Shown here: piece by piece, positions 22,001 to 33,571 of the stretch | Layout of the letters: the number at the start of each line of letters is the position of its first letter | Numbering within the stretch: position 1 is the first letter of the stretch | DNA from: Atrina japonica | Taxonomy: Eukaryota; Mollusca; Bivalvia; Pterioida; Pinnidae | Length of the DNA: 64,000 nucleotides | NCBI GenBank assembly: GCA_030159075.1 | Contig: BROG01000129.1 | Span: 241,501 to 305,500 of the forward strand | Direction of reading: 5' to 3' | Translations under genes and position numbers: made by a program | Notes under the pieces: generated by a model | Told to the model about the DNA's origin: nothing | Databases searched by the model: none | What the model saw: the letters and a program-made list of their open reading frames with translations, nothing else

Positions 22001-25000
22001 ATAAACAGCACAACAGTCTCAACTAGCTAAATATGTATATAGTCTACCTGACAAATTAATTATTCTTACAAAAAGTCTATATATAATATTAACCATCAAT
22101 ATTTAGATCCAAATACATTTTGGCAGGTATGGATACATATGGAATTGAAAATAAAGGCCTCGTTTAGCAAAATACTGCTGTATAATCACTGAAGCAGATC
22201 CAATCAATCCATGCATAATTAATTAGCCAAGTTTGAAACAAAAATAAAATAAATTCTGGTGTTATAAACGTGAGTGTTACAACAGAAGTTGAAAACCTAA
22301 AGTTAAGTGCAAGCAGACACCATCATTTTAACAGTCTAATTACTACACACAAGTACAGGCACACTTAGAATATATAAATACCAACAATATGTTCGGACCT
22401 GTAGAGCCATACCAATGTTCAACAATGATCAGGGTTTTTGCTTCTGACTTACAAAAAAAAAAAAAAAAAAATTTGTTCCATTATTTGTCAAACTTTGCAC
22501 CAATTAATTTTTCGCCAATGGTTACAAAGCAATGTCTTTGCCTTACCACGAGTTACCTCCCTTCCATGACTATACCACCATGGTACACATTATAACAAAG
22601 CCTGCACTCTTAACACCTCCTCTTGCAAAGATTCAAATGTGTACATCACTTCTTAAAAGTGTGACTCAATCTATATGAGACATGCCCTCTGTCATATAAC
22701 TATTATTTTATCACTCGCAGGGTGAACAAAATATAATTCTACTTCTGACTAATAAGGTGCAGGTTGAAATAGGGACTTTTCTTGATAAACATGATCAAGT
22801 TATAAAAACAACATTGCTCTTAGCCTGAAAATTCAAATATATAGACGTGTCACTGTAACGACATTTAGATAATAATAACAACTGATATACATAATAAGTA
22901 TAAATACAGAAAAAACAAAATCTAAAATATAATGCCAGCGTAATAAGTCGATGTTTCATCGGTTACATTACACAGTCTAAGTCCTCTCACTCCAAATCAG
23001 TAAACCTTACCTAAATGGTCTTACTAACAACCCAGTAGATTAGCAAAACATTCTGAAGACCGAGACCAACCTCAGGCATGCAGTGACTATGGTTAAACTA
23101 TCAACCTAGTAAACTCTCTCAGTAATATTTAATCCTATCATTCAACCCTAGGACTGACTGGGATTTAGTTTCTTTTTTAATTCATTATATAAATTTTCTT
23201 GTCAAATATAACATGTCAACATATCTTTAAAAATAAAAGTGACATTCATTTGTTTTGCGTTTTCACACAGAATTATTTTGGACTGAATCAATGAGGTTTT
23301 CCTGATTGTTATACAAAATCACAGATAAAACTAAATGACTTAAGTATACTACTGGTCAGAGTAAAAAAAAAAACACTAAATCATATCATACGGTCTACTC
23401 AACTAATCTGAAAATAACTTCAAACAATAACATTAATATTTTACACAAGAAAACGTTATAAACTTACATCAACTCTACAACTTGGGGTGAGGGGAATGGG
23501 GATAATGAAAATTCAAACAAACCAAACAGCAAATGGCACTTCATTATAACAGCTGATGACAACATCTTCAAGTCCACAACGGGGAAAAAATGTGTAAAAT
23601 ATATTCACTGCCAGCTATTTAGCCATGGAGTCTTGGTTTTCAACCAACAGAATTGAAATAATCAACAAATAAGGTTGATATAACTAAGCATGATTCAAAC
23701 ATAATGCTACAGCATTTGAGCTCATTTGATTTAATTCATAAATTTCATTTATCCTTTCCATCGAACAAATCTTCACAGTAAATAGTAAATAAGATTCAAA
23801 TCTTTTTCCAATTATCAACCATTCAGCAGTGAATATCTTTACAGCACTAGACAAAAACATGCAACATATCTGGACCATGTGCAACAAAAAGTTGCAGGAT
23901 CCGGGTTGTAGTTCAACACTGACAGAAAACAACAAAGTACAAAATAAATTATCAACAAAAAATGACTTTTGAGGCAAATAATTTTTTTCAATAAAAATCT
24001 CGGATTATATAAAACATGAGCATTGATTAACACCTTTTTATGTGTATTTTGTAAATAATTGGTCAGGCATGTTTCAAACTAAAAATCAACGATAATGTGT
24101 TAGAAATGATTAGCTAGGAATGTCATAAAAGCTGGCCACAGTCACACTAGTTAGCGTCATTGCACGTTACAAAGTTTGTAGGCCAAAGACTTTCCAACAC
24201 ATTAGTCGGTCCAATTTCATCACAAAAACTGAACTACACATCTACAATTTAATTCAGTCTCTATTTTCCTAAGTTTTTCTTTCAATATTACTTGTGACTG
24301 GCCGAAGTCTAAATAAACCTGATAAAATGTAATAGTTCTGAAATGGGACCGACTTGTGAAAACTATCAACAACATGCATTCTAATGATATAGACAAAAAA
24401 AAAAAACATAATAAAAATTAATGTCATCTTTACATATAAATTCATCATGGGAGAAAACAGACGCCCTGCTTACATAACCTAAAGGAATTTTACTCTGCTG
24501 ATATCTTCAATATCTGCGATTTGTAACAGAAACGGAAGTCATACATGTACAGAAAGCCTAATTCAATTTTTTTCTCCCAAACAGTCAAGCTTGGGTTTTC
24601 AGCAATTAACTTTGACAATTTTCTTACAGAACTGAAGCTTGAAGTTCAGATCACTATTTTACCTAGATTTCACAACATTTGTCATTTGAAGTATGAATAT
24701 TTCAAGTACAACAAATTTACTAGATAAAAACCTGATATACAATAAAACATGAAAAGGAAATTAATTTTTTCTGTAAAATTTCTTTAAATCTCACCATTTC
24801 TGTGAAAACAAAATTTTGGACAAATAATTCCTGGTCTAAAATATATACTGTGGTTTTAGAAAGTTAGCAATATGAGCTGTCACTGGCGTTTTTTTTTTCC
24901 TTCTTCAAAATTAACTTCAAACTTGAAATTACCGTCATTTATCATGATTTAAACCTGTAATCAATGTTTTCCAGACATGCTATTAATAATGTAATAAAAT

Positions 25001-25026
25001 ACAGTATTTCTCTGACACAATCATAC

Positions 25027-25232
25027 TACTCTATAGTTGTTTAACATTACATTTTTCTGAAAGGAACTTATTCACGGGTATTAAAATCTGTGCAAGATTA
25101 ATAATGACCTGTATTTCAGATACTTCATTAGTATAAGGTATTATATTCACGGGTATTCAATTTCATGGTATTTTCATTGATTGCAAATATAGCGAAATTA
25201 ACTTTCCTGTGAATAAAACCAACTATACAGTA
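25027..25232. mobile_element. MITE, CTATAGTTGTTT family
   Basis: The left end CTATAGTTGTTTAAC with GAACTTATTCACGGGTATT is mirrored by the right end (GAAATTAACTTTCCTGTGAA then TAAAACCAACTATACAG). A second partial copy lies at 11740-11850. Confidence 0.6.
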
Positions 25233-26608
25233 TACACACAAGTGGCCTATAGGTCAAACCCTCATAGGATCTCACATTAAAATATTTATTGAAGCTGAAG
25301 AAATGTTGGAAACATTGTCATTATCATTTACATATAATAATTATTTTTGCACAAATGTGAAGTCTGCGAATTGCACATGCTTCCTTGACACTCTGGTGCT
25401 TTGTAAGTTTTTTTTCTTTTTCTAATAATACATGTACATTTGTTTTTTGTTTTCATCACCAGATGATCTCTCTCTAATATTTCCATCAATGACACCTCAT
25501 ATTGCTTTCAGGAAAACAAATAGTTTATGAAATATGGAATCAATGCTGACTTTTTTTTGTTGATAGGAGACCAGAGGTCACAAAATGCACAAATCATTGA
25601 CTTAATTTGAAGATGTATAAAACTGACTTTACCTTCTCAATGTTCCAGACAATTAAAAATGACCAAGTCTGAAGGTAAAGTGCATTCCAACAACGCAGCG
25701 ACAGAATTCTAGACCATGGTCAAATTGTGAAAGTTCAGCTATTTTGTACTTTAAATCAAACTATAAACTCAAGCCGAGTTCTGGTAAATTCATGTTCACA
25801 AACTTGAAAACTATTTCATGAACCATAATGAACTGTTCAACATTGTAGAGTGTATTTGGAGACCCTCCTTATACATCAGACTGGTATAGAACAGATAAAA
25901 GTTCATTCCAAACTAACTGTGGGAAAGGGCCAATAAAGATAATTTTACACACAGCTGCTGTATGTATTACAACAGTATATAAAATAAACTAACTTTCTGC
26001 AATCTGACAGCAATCATCTGTCCTATTTCTTTTTCAAAATAATTCAAAGAATTTTAACTAACGAAACGATGATGATTTTTAAATCTTATCTAGCATTCAG
26101 GGGATGCTTTAAAGGATCCTCTATGATGTCATTCAACCAAAACAGAAAGCAAATGGGTGCTTTTGTGACAAATGGTTGATTTCGGTTAAACGACCTTATT
26201 CAGCGTTAACAAGTAACCAGTATAAAATGCTAAGAAGGAAGACACTATGGTATTCAAGTTTAATAAACACAACCATTTTCTCCCCAAAAAATTAATAAAA
26301 AAAACCCAACAGTTTTAACAGCATTTGTAGAAAAATAATTAATGCTTTGAACACACTGATATACAACATTTTTCAATTTCACGATTCACTGGCATGAAAC
26401 TGCTACATGGAAAAAAAAAATTCAACGTCTAGCACCATGCTTAACAAGTAACTTTAACAATCCAGCTATGAAACCGTAAAAATACAAAGCATGATGAATA
26501 ATAATGACAGGATTTCCCATGTACTACGGTGATGTTTAACAATAGCAGTATGACAGAATTATACAGAAAGATATATGTGATACTTGCTCACTTGGGAAAA
26601 ATACAAAA

Positions 26609-26620
26609 TATAATAATAAT

Positions 26621-26652
<32 letters not shown>
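26609..26652. repeat. (ATA)n microsatellite
   Basis: About 14 nearly perfect ATA triplets. A purine-rich GAGA stretch lies nearby at 27026-27072. Confidence 0.9.
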
Positions 26653-29061
26653 GGCTATGTGACCTTGCAATCAGCATTTCAAAACATGTTTGATGGATGA
26701 TCTGTCAAAATATAAGAGCAGTTTCATGCCAGTGATTCAGTGCTAGCACAAGCATAGAAGCACACTAGATTTATTGTATTATTCATACACTTAACAATTT
26801 TTTTCTTTTTTTTTATATTTTCTTATAGAATAACAGATTTTGATATGAAAAAACCCTTGGCTTGGAAAAAAAGTGCACAACAAGTAACCATGACACCTGA
26901 ATACACACAAAGCAACAAAAAGAGGAATAAAAAGGATGGATATACAAATATCTTGTTCCAATGGGATACATAGGCTTGCTTTGCAACTGTATAAATGCAA
27001 AAATACTAAAATCCAAATACAGTAAGAGAGAGGGAGGGAAGAGAGACAGACAGAGCGAGACAGAGAGAGAGAAAAAAAGGACTACAAACCCCACGCAGTA
27101 GTGTTTACAACACAGTACACACATGTGACCAAATCAAATAAACCCAGTACAAATGGTCAGTATAAAAATACACTACGAAAATTTCCCCGAAATTGCACAA
27201 AACTACTCCTGTATTCATTTCTTCTAAAGCTTTATACAATTTCTCAGCAGTGTGCAGGACATTCAAAAAGAGGGGAAAAAGAATAGAAAATAGGAAAATC
27301 CAACAACAGTCAACCTTCATACAGATTTATAAAATAACATGGCCAACACTACATTGAAAACACATTGTTTAAATATGGTTTGATGGGGTCAAAGTGACTT
27401 TAAAACAAACCAAACTGCTGGTATTTTCAAAAGTACTAAAATGCAACCTCTTTATGCATCATAAACCTTGTCTTTAGAGCTATTCTAGTGTTAATGGATT
27501 TTTTCTCTATATAAAACACTACAGGAGGAAGGATTAAGATATAAAAAGCCCTCATTTCCTTAATATGGACTTCTGATTTCTTTTTCTCTTTTTTTTATCT
27601 TTGGAGAATAAAAGCTCCTTTTCCATTATGATATTGGGATTTTATCCACTTATTCTCGTGAATCAATTTATAAAATTATTCTTAAAAAATTCCACATAAT
27701 TTTGGCTGCATTATAATACATGGAAATGTTCCTATCTAACAATGTTTTGGCAAATTAACAATAAATTTTCGATACATAACAATTACTTAGAAACTCTAGA
27801 CAGATTCTTTTGTAAATATGTTGATAAGATGATAAGCATGAGACTTGCCCTTCCAACCCCCCAAGTTATCACTTGAGATAGTCGTTTCCATGGATTTTGA
27901 GATGTCATTTGTACTTCATAGGGGTTGAAAGGGTGTGGTTAAGATGATGAGATGAAGGACACACTTTGCATATTAAGATTACAACTTGGTTTATATAATG
28001 GACTAACTACATTGCAAGTATTTTGATCTTTGATTTAACTATACACTGAGGTAGCACTCACAGATTTGCGGGCTTATGCTGCGAAAAAACGCATGATATA
28101 AATAACCAAATCTGTGAATTAATGTTAATTTAACCGTTACCGATATCAGAGTAATATCTTCAAAAAATACCAACAACAAATTGAAAAAATATTAAACAAA
28201 CTGAAAAAAGGAACAATTATTAAACCAACTAATAACACTGACATCTATAACACAAAAACTATTAATTAAATAATAACTTACAAAGCAGGCAATTTAATTT
28301 ACAAAATTTGTGAGAATTGGCCACAACAAAAACACGGCTATCACATATGGTTACAAAATCGCCAAATAACAAAAATAGCTGGTAGATTATCAAACATTTC
28401 AGGATAATCTACAAACTGCTTTGTTTGTAATGGCTATATGAACATAAGGGTTTCAAACTCTTTGTGCAAAAATTAATAGAATTCTGGTTCTAATCATATA
28501 TTTGGAGCAAAAATATATTATTGTATAAACCTACAGCTCAGGCACAAGTGAGATGAAATACTGATTTTTGTATACAATTTCAACAGTTAATGGCATGCCT
28601 TAATAGATGATAAAATGATGGGAATCATGACCTGGCCTTGGTTAACACAATAAAGTCAAAAATTACAACTTGTTGAAAACATAGCATGGTCACCCAAATA
28701 AGTCTTCAGTCCTACAACCAATGACCAATAAATGGTCAATCTTTGTCAAACCAACTGACTAGAACACAGTTTGAGTAATTTGATACCATCTTTGGAATTA
28801 TATTCCATTTTAAAGTCTTCAAAATGAATGACAACATGAGCTGTTCATAGAAAAAGTCTCTTACTTATACTTTGTAATCGGACATATAAAATACTGATAA
28901 TTTTAATGTCCATCTATCCAACAAATGCCATCATCTCCGGTACAAAAAATGTTGAGCCTTCCCTTGGCTGAAGCGGTAGCCATAGATGGGCAACAATACT
29001 GACCACTAAGAACACAACACTCAAAACCAACAACAAATGGGGTAAAGTCTGTAATCCCAGC

Positions 29062-31347
29062 TTACATCGGCATTCCAGGTATTTGGGCATACCTGTAAAT
29101 ATAGAGACGGTAGTCCTTGCTTGCCAAAACCACTGAACCATCATCCATCAGAGAAACGTCAAAGCACTGGGCATGCTTGACTTTGCTTTCCAATGCATTG
29201 ATCAACTGACCATCTTGAGTAAATATTGTGAGATTGAAGTTGTTGTGGTTGTCCGCGACAAGGATTTCTCCACTGGCATTGATCCCGACCCCTATGGGAT
29301 AATTTGTGATTCCCTCTCCACCAATCTGTCTCAAAAACACTCCCTGGTAGTTGAAGACCTTGACACAGTGAGCCCGATTGTCGCTGATGAAAATCTCTTC
29401 TTTATCATTGACAACAACACCATTGGGGAATTCTAGATGCTTTGAGCAACCAAATTTATGGAGCACATTGCCGAACTGATCAAAGATTATCACTCTCATT
29501 ACTTTGCACTCCACAATGACTATTCTGCCTTTGTTGTCAACAGTGACACCACGTGGATGTTGAAGAATGTTGGCTCCGAATTTACGAACAAATTGTCCAT
29601 ACTGATTGTAAATCTGAATCTGATGGGTTGGGCTTCTCTCTGTGACAATAATGTCACCTGAAGACTTAACAACGGCAACACGATTTGGATAAAGCAACTG
29701 CCCATCCCTCTTTCCACATTCTCCAAACTGGAACTTGAAACGTCCTTCTTTGTCAAATATTTGGATCCTATGATTATTGGTGTCGGCCACAATAATGTCA
29801 TTTTGAGCATTGACAGCAACACCGCTTGGTTCTGTAAACTGTCCCTCCATGACGCCAAACTCACCAAATTTGCAGTGGTAGATCATTTTCTGGCGCTTGA
29901 TTTGCGATTTAGGTGGGTAGAGACTGGTAAGGTTCAACTTTGAGGTTAAGTCAAACAAGGGGTCTGCGCTTGTTGAGAAAACGTCTATTCCATTCTGAAA
30001 TATGTCCAAACCATTTGACCATTTTTCGTACATATTGGTGTCAGCTGGAGGAAAGATTAAACTATTTTGTGAGCCTCCGAATTCTTTTGGTAGTACTGGT
30101 GGATCGAAGATGTGACCATTTGTGAGAGGTGGAGAGGATGATGTAGTATTGATAATTCCATTCGGTCTGGCAATTGGTGTTGGCTTTTGGACTGGAGGAA
30201 TGATATCTTCTGCCTCTCTGATGTAGCCGAATGTGTTGCGAACACCTGTCGTGATTGCTTGAAAATTCGACACAAACTCGATATCGAAATATGACTGATT
30301 GTTCACATCTGGGCAGAAGTTGAACATATTATGGAATCTCTGTTCCACCAAGTTTTTGAACATGAGAGCCTCTGTGATGCTGGCAAACTTGAGAACTTTA
30401 TCTACAAATTCACAACCTTGATACAAACGATCAATGTTCTCCTGAATTTTCTGAGCCAGAGAGCTTATGGCCACCTGCTTTGTGTTAAAGACTTGATCCA
30501 GTTCTTTGAGGGACTCTTGTTTGCGTTCTTCCAGCATTGCCCTGTAGAAGTTGTAAGTATCGTTGATATCATTTTGTGCTTTGTGATATTGGACTTGAAG
30601 TCGGCTTGAGATGTGTTCAATACCTTTGGATGCCACTCGTAGTTCGTTAACCTTCACCTTCGCGTCACCCTCAATGCGCTGAAGGACTTCTAGTTGCTTA
30701 TCTCCAATATCCATGATGAACTGACAATCATGGCCTCGTCCATGATCAAAAACGGTACATTCCTTGCAAATTGGCTGTGAGCATGTTTTACAGAAAAATT
30801 TAAGTACATCTGTTTTATGGCGTGGGCAATAGATAGGCTTTTCTGCTTTGCTGCCACCATTTTCATCCTTATTTCCTTGAATTTCACTCAAACTCGCCAC
30901 GCGGTGGCCCTCAAAACAATGCATAAACTGGTGGGCCATTACACAATTTGCACAGAGAAAATTTGCACAATCAAAACACCTTGCGACAGCGTTAGTCTCC
31001 TTGCTTTTACAGCCCGTACAATGTAAGGCACTTGTGTCTAAAGCATTTGTCTCCAATAAGTTGCTAACTGCATAGTCTGGTAATAGACCTGATAATCCTT
31101 GACCTCCAAGAAAAGTATCCTGATGACAGTCAGGACAGGCGATTTTGTCCACAACTTCCTGTGTTTTCTCCAGACATGGCTGACAGTAAGTATGGAAACA
31201 ACTTAAAACTTTTGGTATGGTGTATGTTTCTTGACAAATTGAGCAGCGTGTATTAGGTCCTGCAGACTCCATTTCGCTGTCTGAGGAATTGGACGCCGTA
31301 GACGCCGTTGTCACGGTGTCGCTCTGTGATGGTGTTGGTGATGACAT
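29062..31347 (-). CDS. brat: Brat-type TRIM-NHL protein (RING, two B-boxes, coiled coil, NHL propeller)
   Basis: One 761-codon exon. Seen: an N-terminal Ser/Thr-rich tail; a C3HC4 RING with C35, C38, C50, H52, C55, C58, C71, C74; B-box 1 from C110 to H148; B-box 2 from C174; a coiled coil at about 213-340; a Ser/Pro/Asn-rich linker; and six NHL repeats from residue 487 to the end (CKFGEFGVMEGQFTEPSGVA, ERSPTHQIQIYNQYGQFVRK). The NHL region is nearly identical to fly Brat as I know it. No filamin domain is present, which sets it apart from TRIM2/3/71. Known: Brat is a cytoplasmic RNA-binding translational repressor acting with Pumilio and Nanos in differentiation and growth control. Fly Brat lacks the RING, so this protein may also be a ubiquitin ligase (inference). 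The ATG follows a splice acceptor by 25 bp. Confidence 0.96.
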   Translation of the reverse strand: MSSPTPSQSDTVTTASTASNSSDSEMESAGPNTRCSICQETYTIPKVLSCFHTYCQPCLEKTQEVVDKIACPDCHQDTFLGGQGLSGLLPDYAVSNLLETNALDTSALHCTGCKSKETNAVARCFDCANFLCANCVMAHQFMHCFEGHRVASLSEIQGNKDENGGSKAEKPIYCPRHKTDVLKFFCKTCSQPICKECTVFDHGRGHDCQFIMDIGDKQLEVLQRIEGDAKVKVNELRVASKGIEHISSRLQVQYHKAQNDINDTYNFYRAMLEERKQESLKELDQVFNTKQVAISSLAQKIQENIDRLYQGCEFVDKVLKFASITEALMFKNLVEQRFHNMFNFCPDVNNQSYFDIEFVSNFQAITTGVRNTFGYIREAEDIIPPVQKPTPIARPNGIINTTSSSPPLTNGHIFDPPVLPKEFGGSQNSLIFPPADTNMYEKWSNGLDIFQNGIDVFSTSADPLFDLTSKLNLTSLYPPKSQIKRQKMIYHCKFGEFGVMEGQFTEPSGVAVNAQNDIIVADTNNHRIQIFDKEGRFKFQFGECGKRDGQLLYPNRVAVVKSSGDIIVTERSPTHQIQIYNQYGQFVRKFGANILQHPRGVTVDNKGRIVIVECKVMRVIIFDQFGNVLHKFGCSKHLEFPNGVVVNDKEEIFISDNRAHCVKVFNYQGVFLRQIGGEGITNYPIGVGINASGEILVADNHNNFNLTIFTQDGQLINALESKVKHAQCFDVSLMDDGSVVLASKDYRLYIYRYAQIPGMPM

Positions 31348-31374
31348 GATGAACTGATGTTACAAATTGCACCT
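31348..31374 (-). other. brat: 5' UTR end and splice acceptor of the brat coding exon
   Basis: Read on the minus strand, a pyrimidine-rich tract (TTTTTTTCTTGTATTTGCAG) ends in AG at 31374-31373, followed by 25 nt of leader and the start ATG. This is a good acceptor, so at least one upstream non-coding exon is expected. Confidence 0.75.
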
Positions 31375-33326
31375 GCAAATACAAGAAAAAAACTTTAAAC
31401 AACTTTACACAATCTTCTCAGACCTACATATACATATATGACAGACTGAGAATATTGTTCTCACTTTTTACATAAAGTTTAGAACTTAGATATAATAATA
31501 TTTTAATCTATATTTTTTTTATTTCATTAGGGTCTACATAAATTGTCTTCTAAAAAATACATAGCTGATTAGTTACTTTTAACTATTTAATTTGTATAGT
31601 CTATAATTGAGGCAGAAATATTTAAGATTCATTTATTTACAAGTTGTCAAAAAACATAATAGCAAAGTTTTAGGTTTTCTTTGTTTACATAAGAAACAAT
31701 ATGAACACCTGTGTGAATATCAATGTCTGACTTTTACTTTAGGTAATTAAGGTGATAACTTTCCATTAGATAAATAATCAGTTTAATTAGATATAGAGAC
31801 TTGTTTTCTTTAAGCTTAATACCTTGGGACAAATAATGGAATGACAATAGTTTATAATTGTTTATCTTGTCTGGATAAGACAAGAAAGGAATTTACAATC
31901 TTACAATATAAATAAGTGTTTTAGATATATCAGCCAGTACACAGTTAGGTTTAGTCAGGAACTGGTAGGACCTATACAGTAGGGATGTAGGGCCAGTGTT
32001 AGGATTTTCTGTCATTTTGTATATATATATATATATGTATGATATTATATATGATGTGTACATTGTATTTGCTCCATTGAAAATAAATATATTTTATATA
32101 ACTACTTGATTGTAGTTTAGTTTTATATGGCTATCAGGTTTGATAGAAGCCTGACAGACCGTCAATTTTTCTGTCACCAGGCATGTGAGCCAATTCCCCT
32201 GGAACTCAATGTAGTTCCACTCTGCCTCTGGATACATAGATCATTTAGTTCTATATGCTGCGTATTGTATTCACCTTTGGTCTTTGGTTTATAGAGAGCA
32301 GACATTGCATAAAACAATTACATGTATTTAGATTGTGAAACCCAATGCCAATACTATAATAAGCATGAAAACCAAAGGATTGTTAAAACATTATAGATTT
32401 ACACGGATCTGGAGATTACAAGAGTAATTTATCTAAGTTTATATAGAAACATTTCACAGATATTGTATTATGTGGTAACAGGTCTCTAAAAAATCTGTCA
32501 GAATTTTTTTTAAATTGCAAAGTATACAGATTGTTTGTGTAATATGATTTTGTAATAAGTACCGACTTAGACATGAGAGCTGACCTAACAGATAATTATC
32601 CTCTGTGGTAACAAGGGTATTCCCTAAGATCAGAAATCACTCCAAGGATTAATAAAAAATTTATAAACATTTATACCAGCTAGATAACTATTTCAAAAGG
32701 GATCTTATCCTCTAAAATTAGCAGAGTAGGATTATAATGACTTAAACTTAAAGGATGTTTCTTAAAAAAAACTTAACCCATCAACCCCCTTATGACATTG
32801 GACTCAACTAAATATCAATGACACAGGCAAGTTTAAGTGTGTATCAAGCTGAAGGGGAAGATGTGAAAGTTAGTCTTAAACAAGTAGAGGGCAACATATG
32901 TTCATGGCTATTTGAAAACATCAAAAACTTTGCACATGTAGAAATATGATAGACATGGAGATTATTTACCCTGAAATTCATCACTTAACACAGCCTTCGT
33001 GTAGCTCTTATTTCTGTGAAATTTAAAGCAGCTTGACTAGCACGTTTTTTTACTTTGAAATTTGTTTCATAAGAAAAATACATTTCATCATATTTTCATG
33101 ATATCAAACTACATCAATGAGCTGATAGAAACCGGACTGTTTGAGGCCAAAATATAATCTATAAAACAATGACTGCTTTAAGATTTATTTTTTAAAAGCT
33201 AATATTATGATGACGAAAATTGAAGTACGGTAAATAAAGAATATCATACATCAAGTGTTACATATAACTCGAACTATATTTGTATTTCATAAACAATTAA
33301 CTACTTATCTGTCCTATGTTCAGAGT

Positions 33327-33571
33327 CAGGGATTTTCCACCCTATCATACAGGACCGAAATAAGGATCCATTCCCAACCCAAAACAATACATTTTCCCCC
33401 AATATGCAGTCAAAATTTCCTAATCTAAGTCAAATGACAACGAATTTGATGAAATTCTTAAATGTTCACATAGTTCTATATATTTCTAGATTTCCCAATT
33501 TCAACAAAACATTGCTAAAATTACCAAATCAAAAGACCTGGTCCCCATTCCTAGAGTGTGGAAAATCCCTG
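33327..33571. mobile_element. TIR element, CAGGGATTTTCCA family, copy 1
   Basis: The left end CAGGGATTTTCCACCC and right end GTGGAAAATCCCTG are complementary. The element is about 245 bp and shares its interior (GTCAAATGACAA, AACATTGCTAAAATT, CCCCATTC) with copies at 45396 and 45743. Such CAGGG-starting ends are common in hAT-type elements. No matching 8-bp target duplication is obvious. Confidence 0.85.

Larger units (their letters stand above)
16078..29061. other. 13 kb AT-rich non-coding region, possible long brat 3' UTR
   Basis: I find no coding exon on either strand, only short chance frames and the MITEs listed separately. On the minus strand AATAAA hexamers occur, for example at about 26769 and 16663. 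Inference: the proximal part is the 3' UTR of brat, whose homologues have long regulated 3' UTRs, and it could extend as far as the hexamer at 16663. Nothing in the sequence proves the end. The first 600 bp (16078-16650) include blocks such as TGCACATTGAAAGCCATG that are also seen, diverged, near 8465. Confidence 0.4.

Noticed and set aside
29520..29867. Several plus- and minus-strand frames within the brat coding exon
   Set aside because: They are shadows of the long Brat frame, whose domains are unmistakable.
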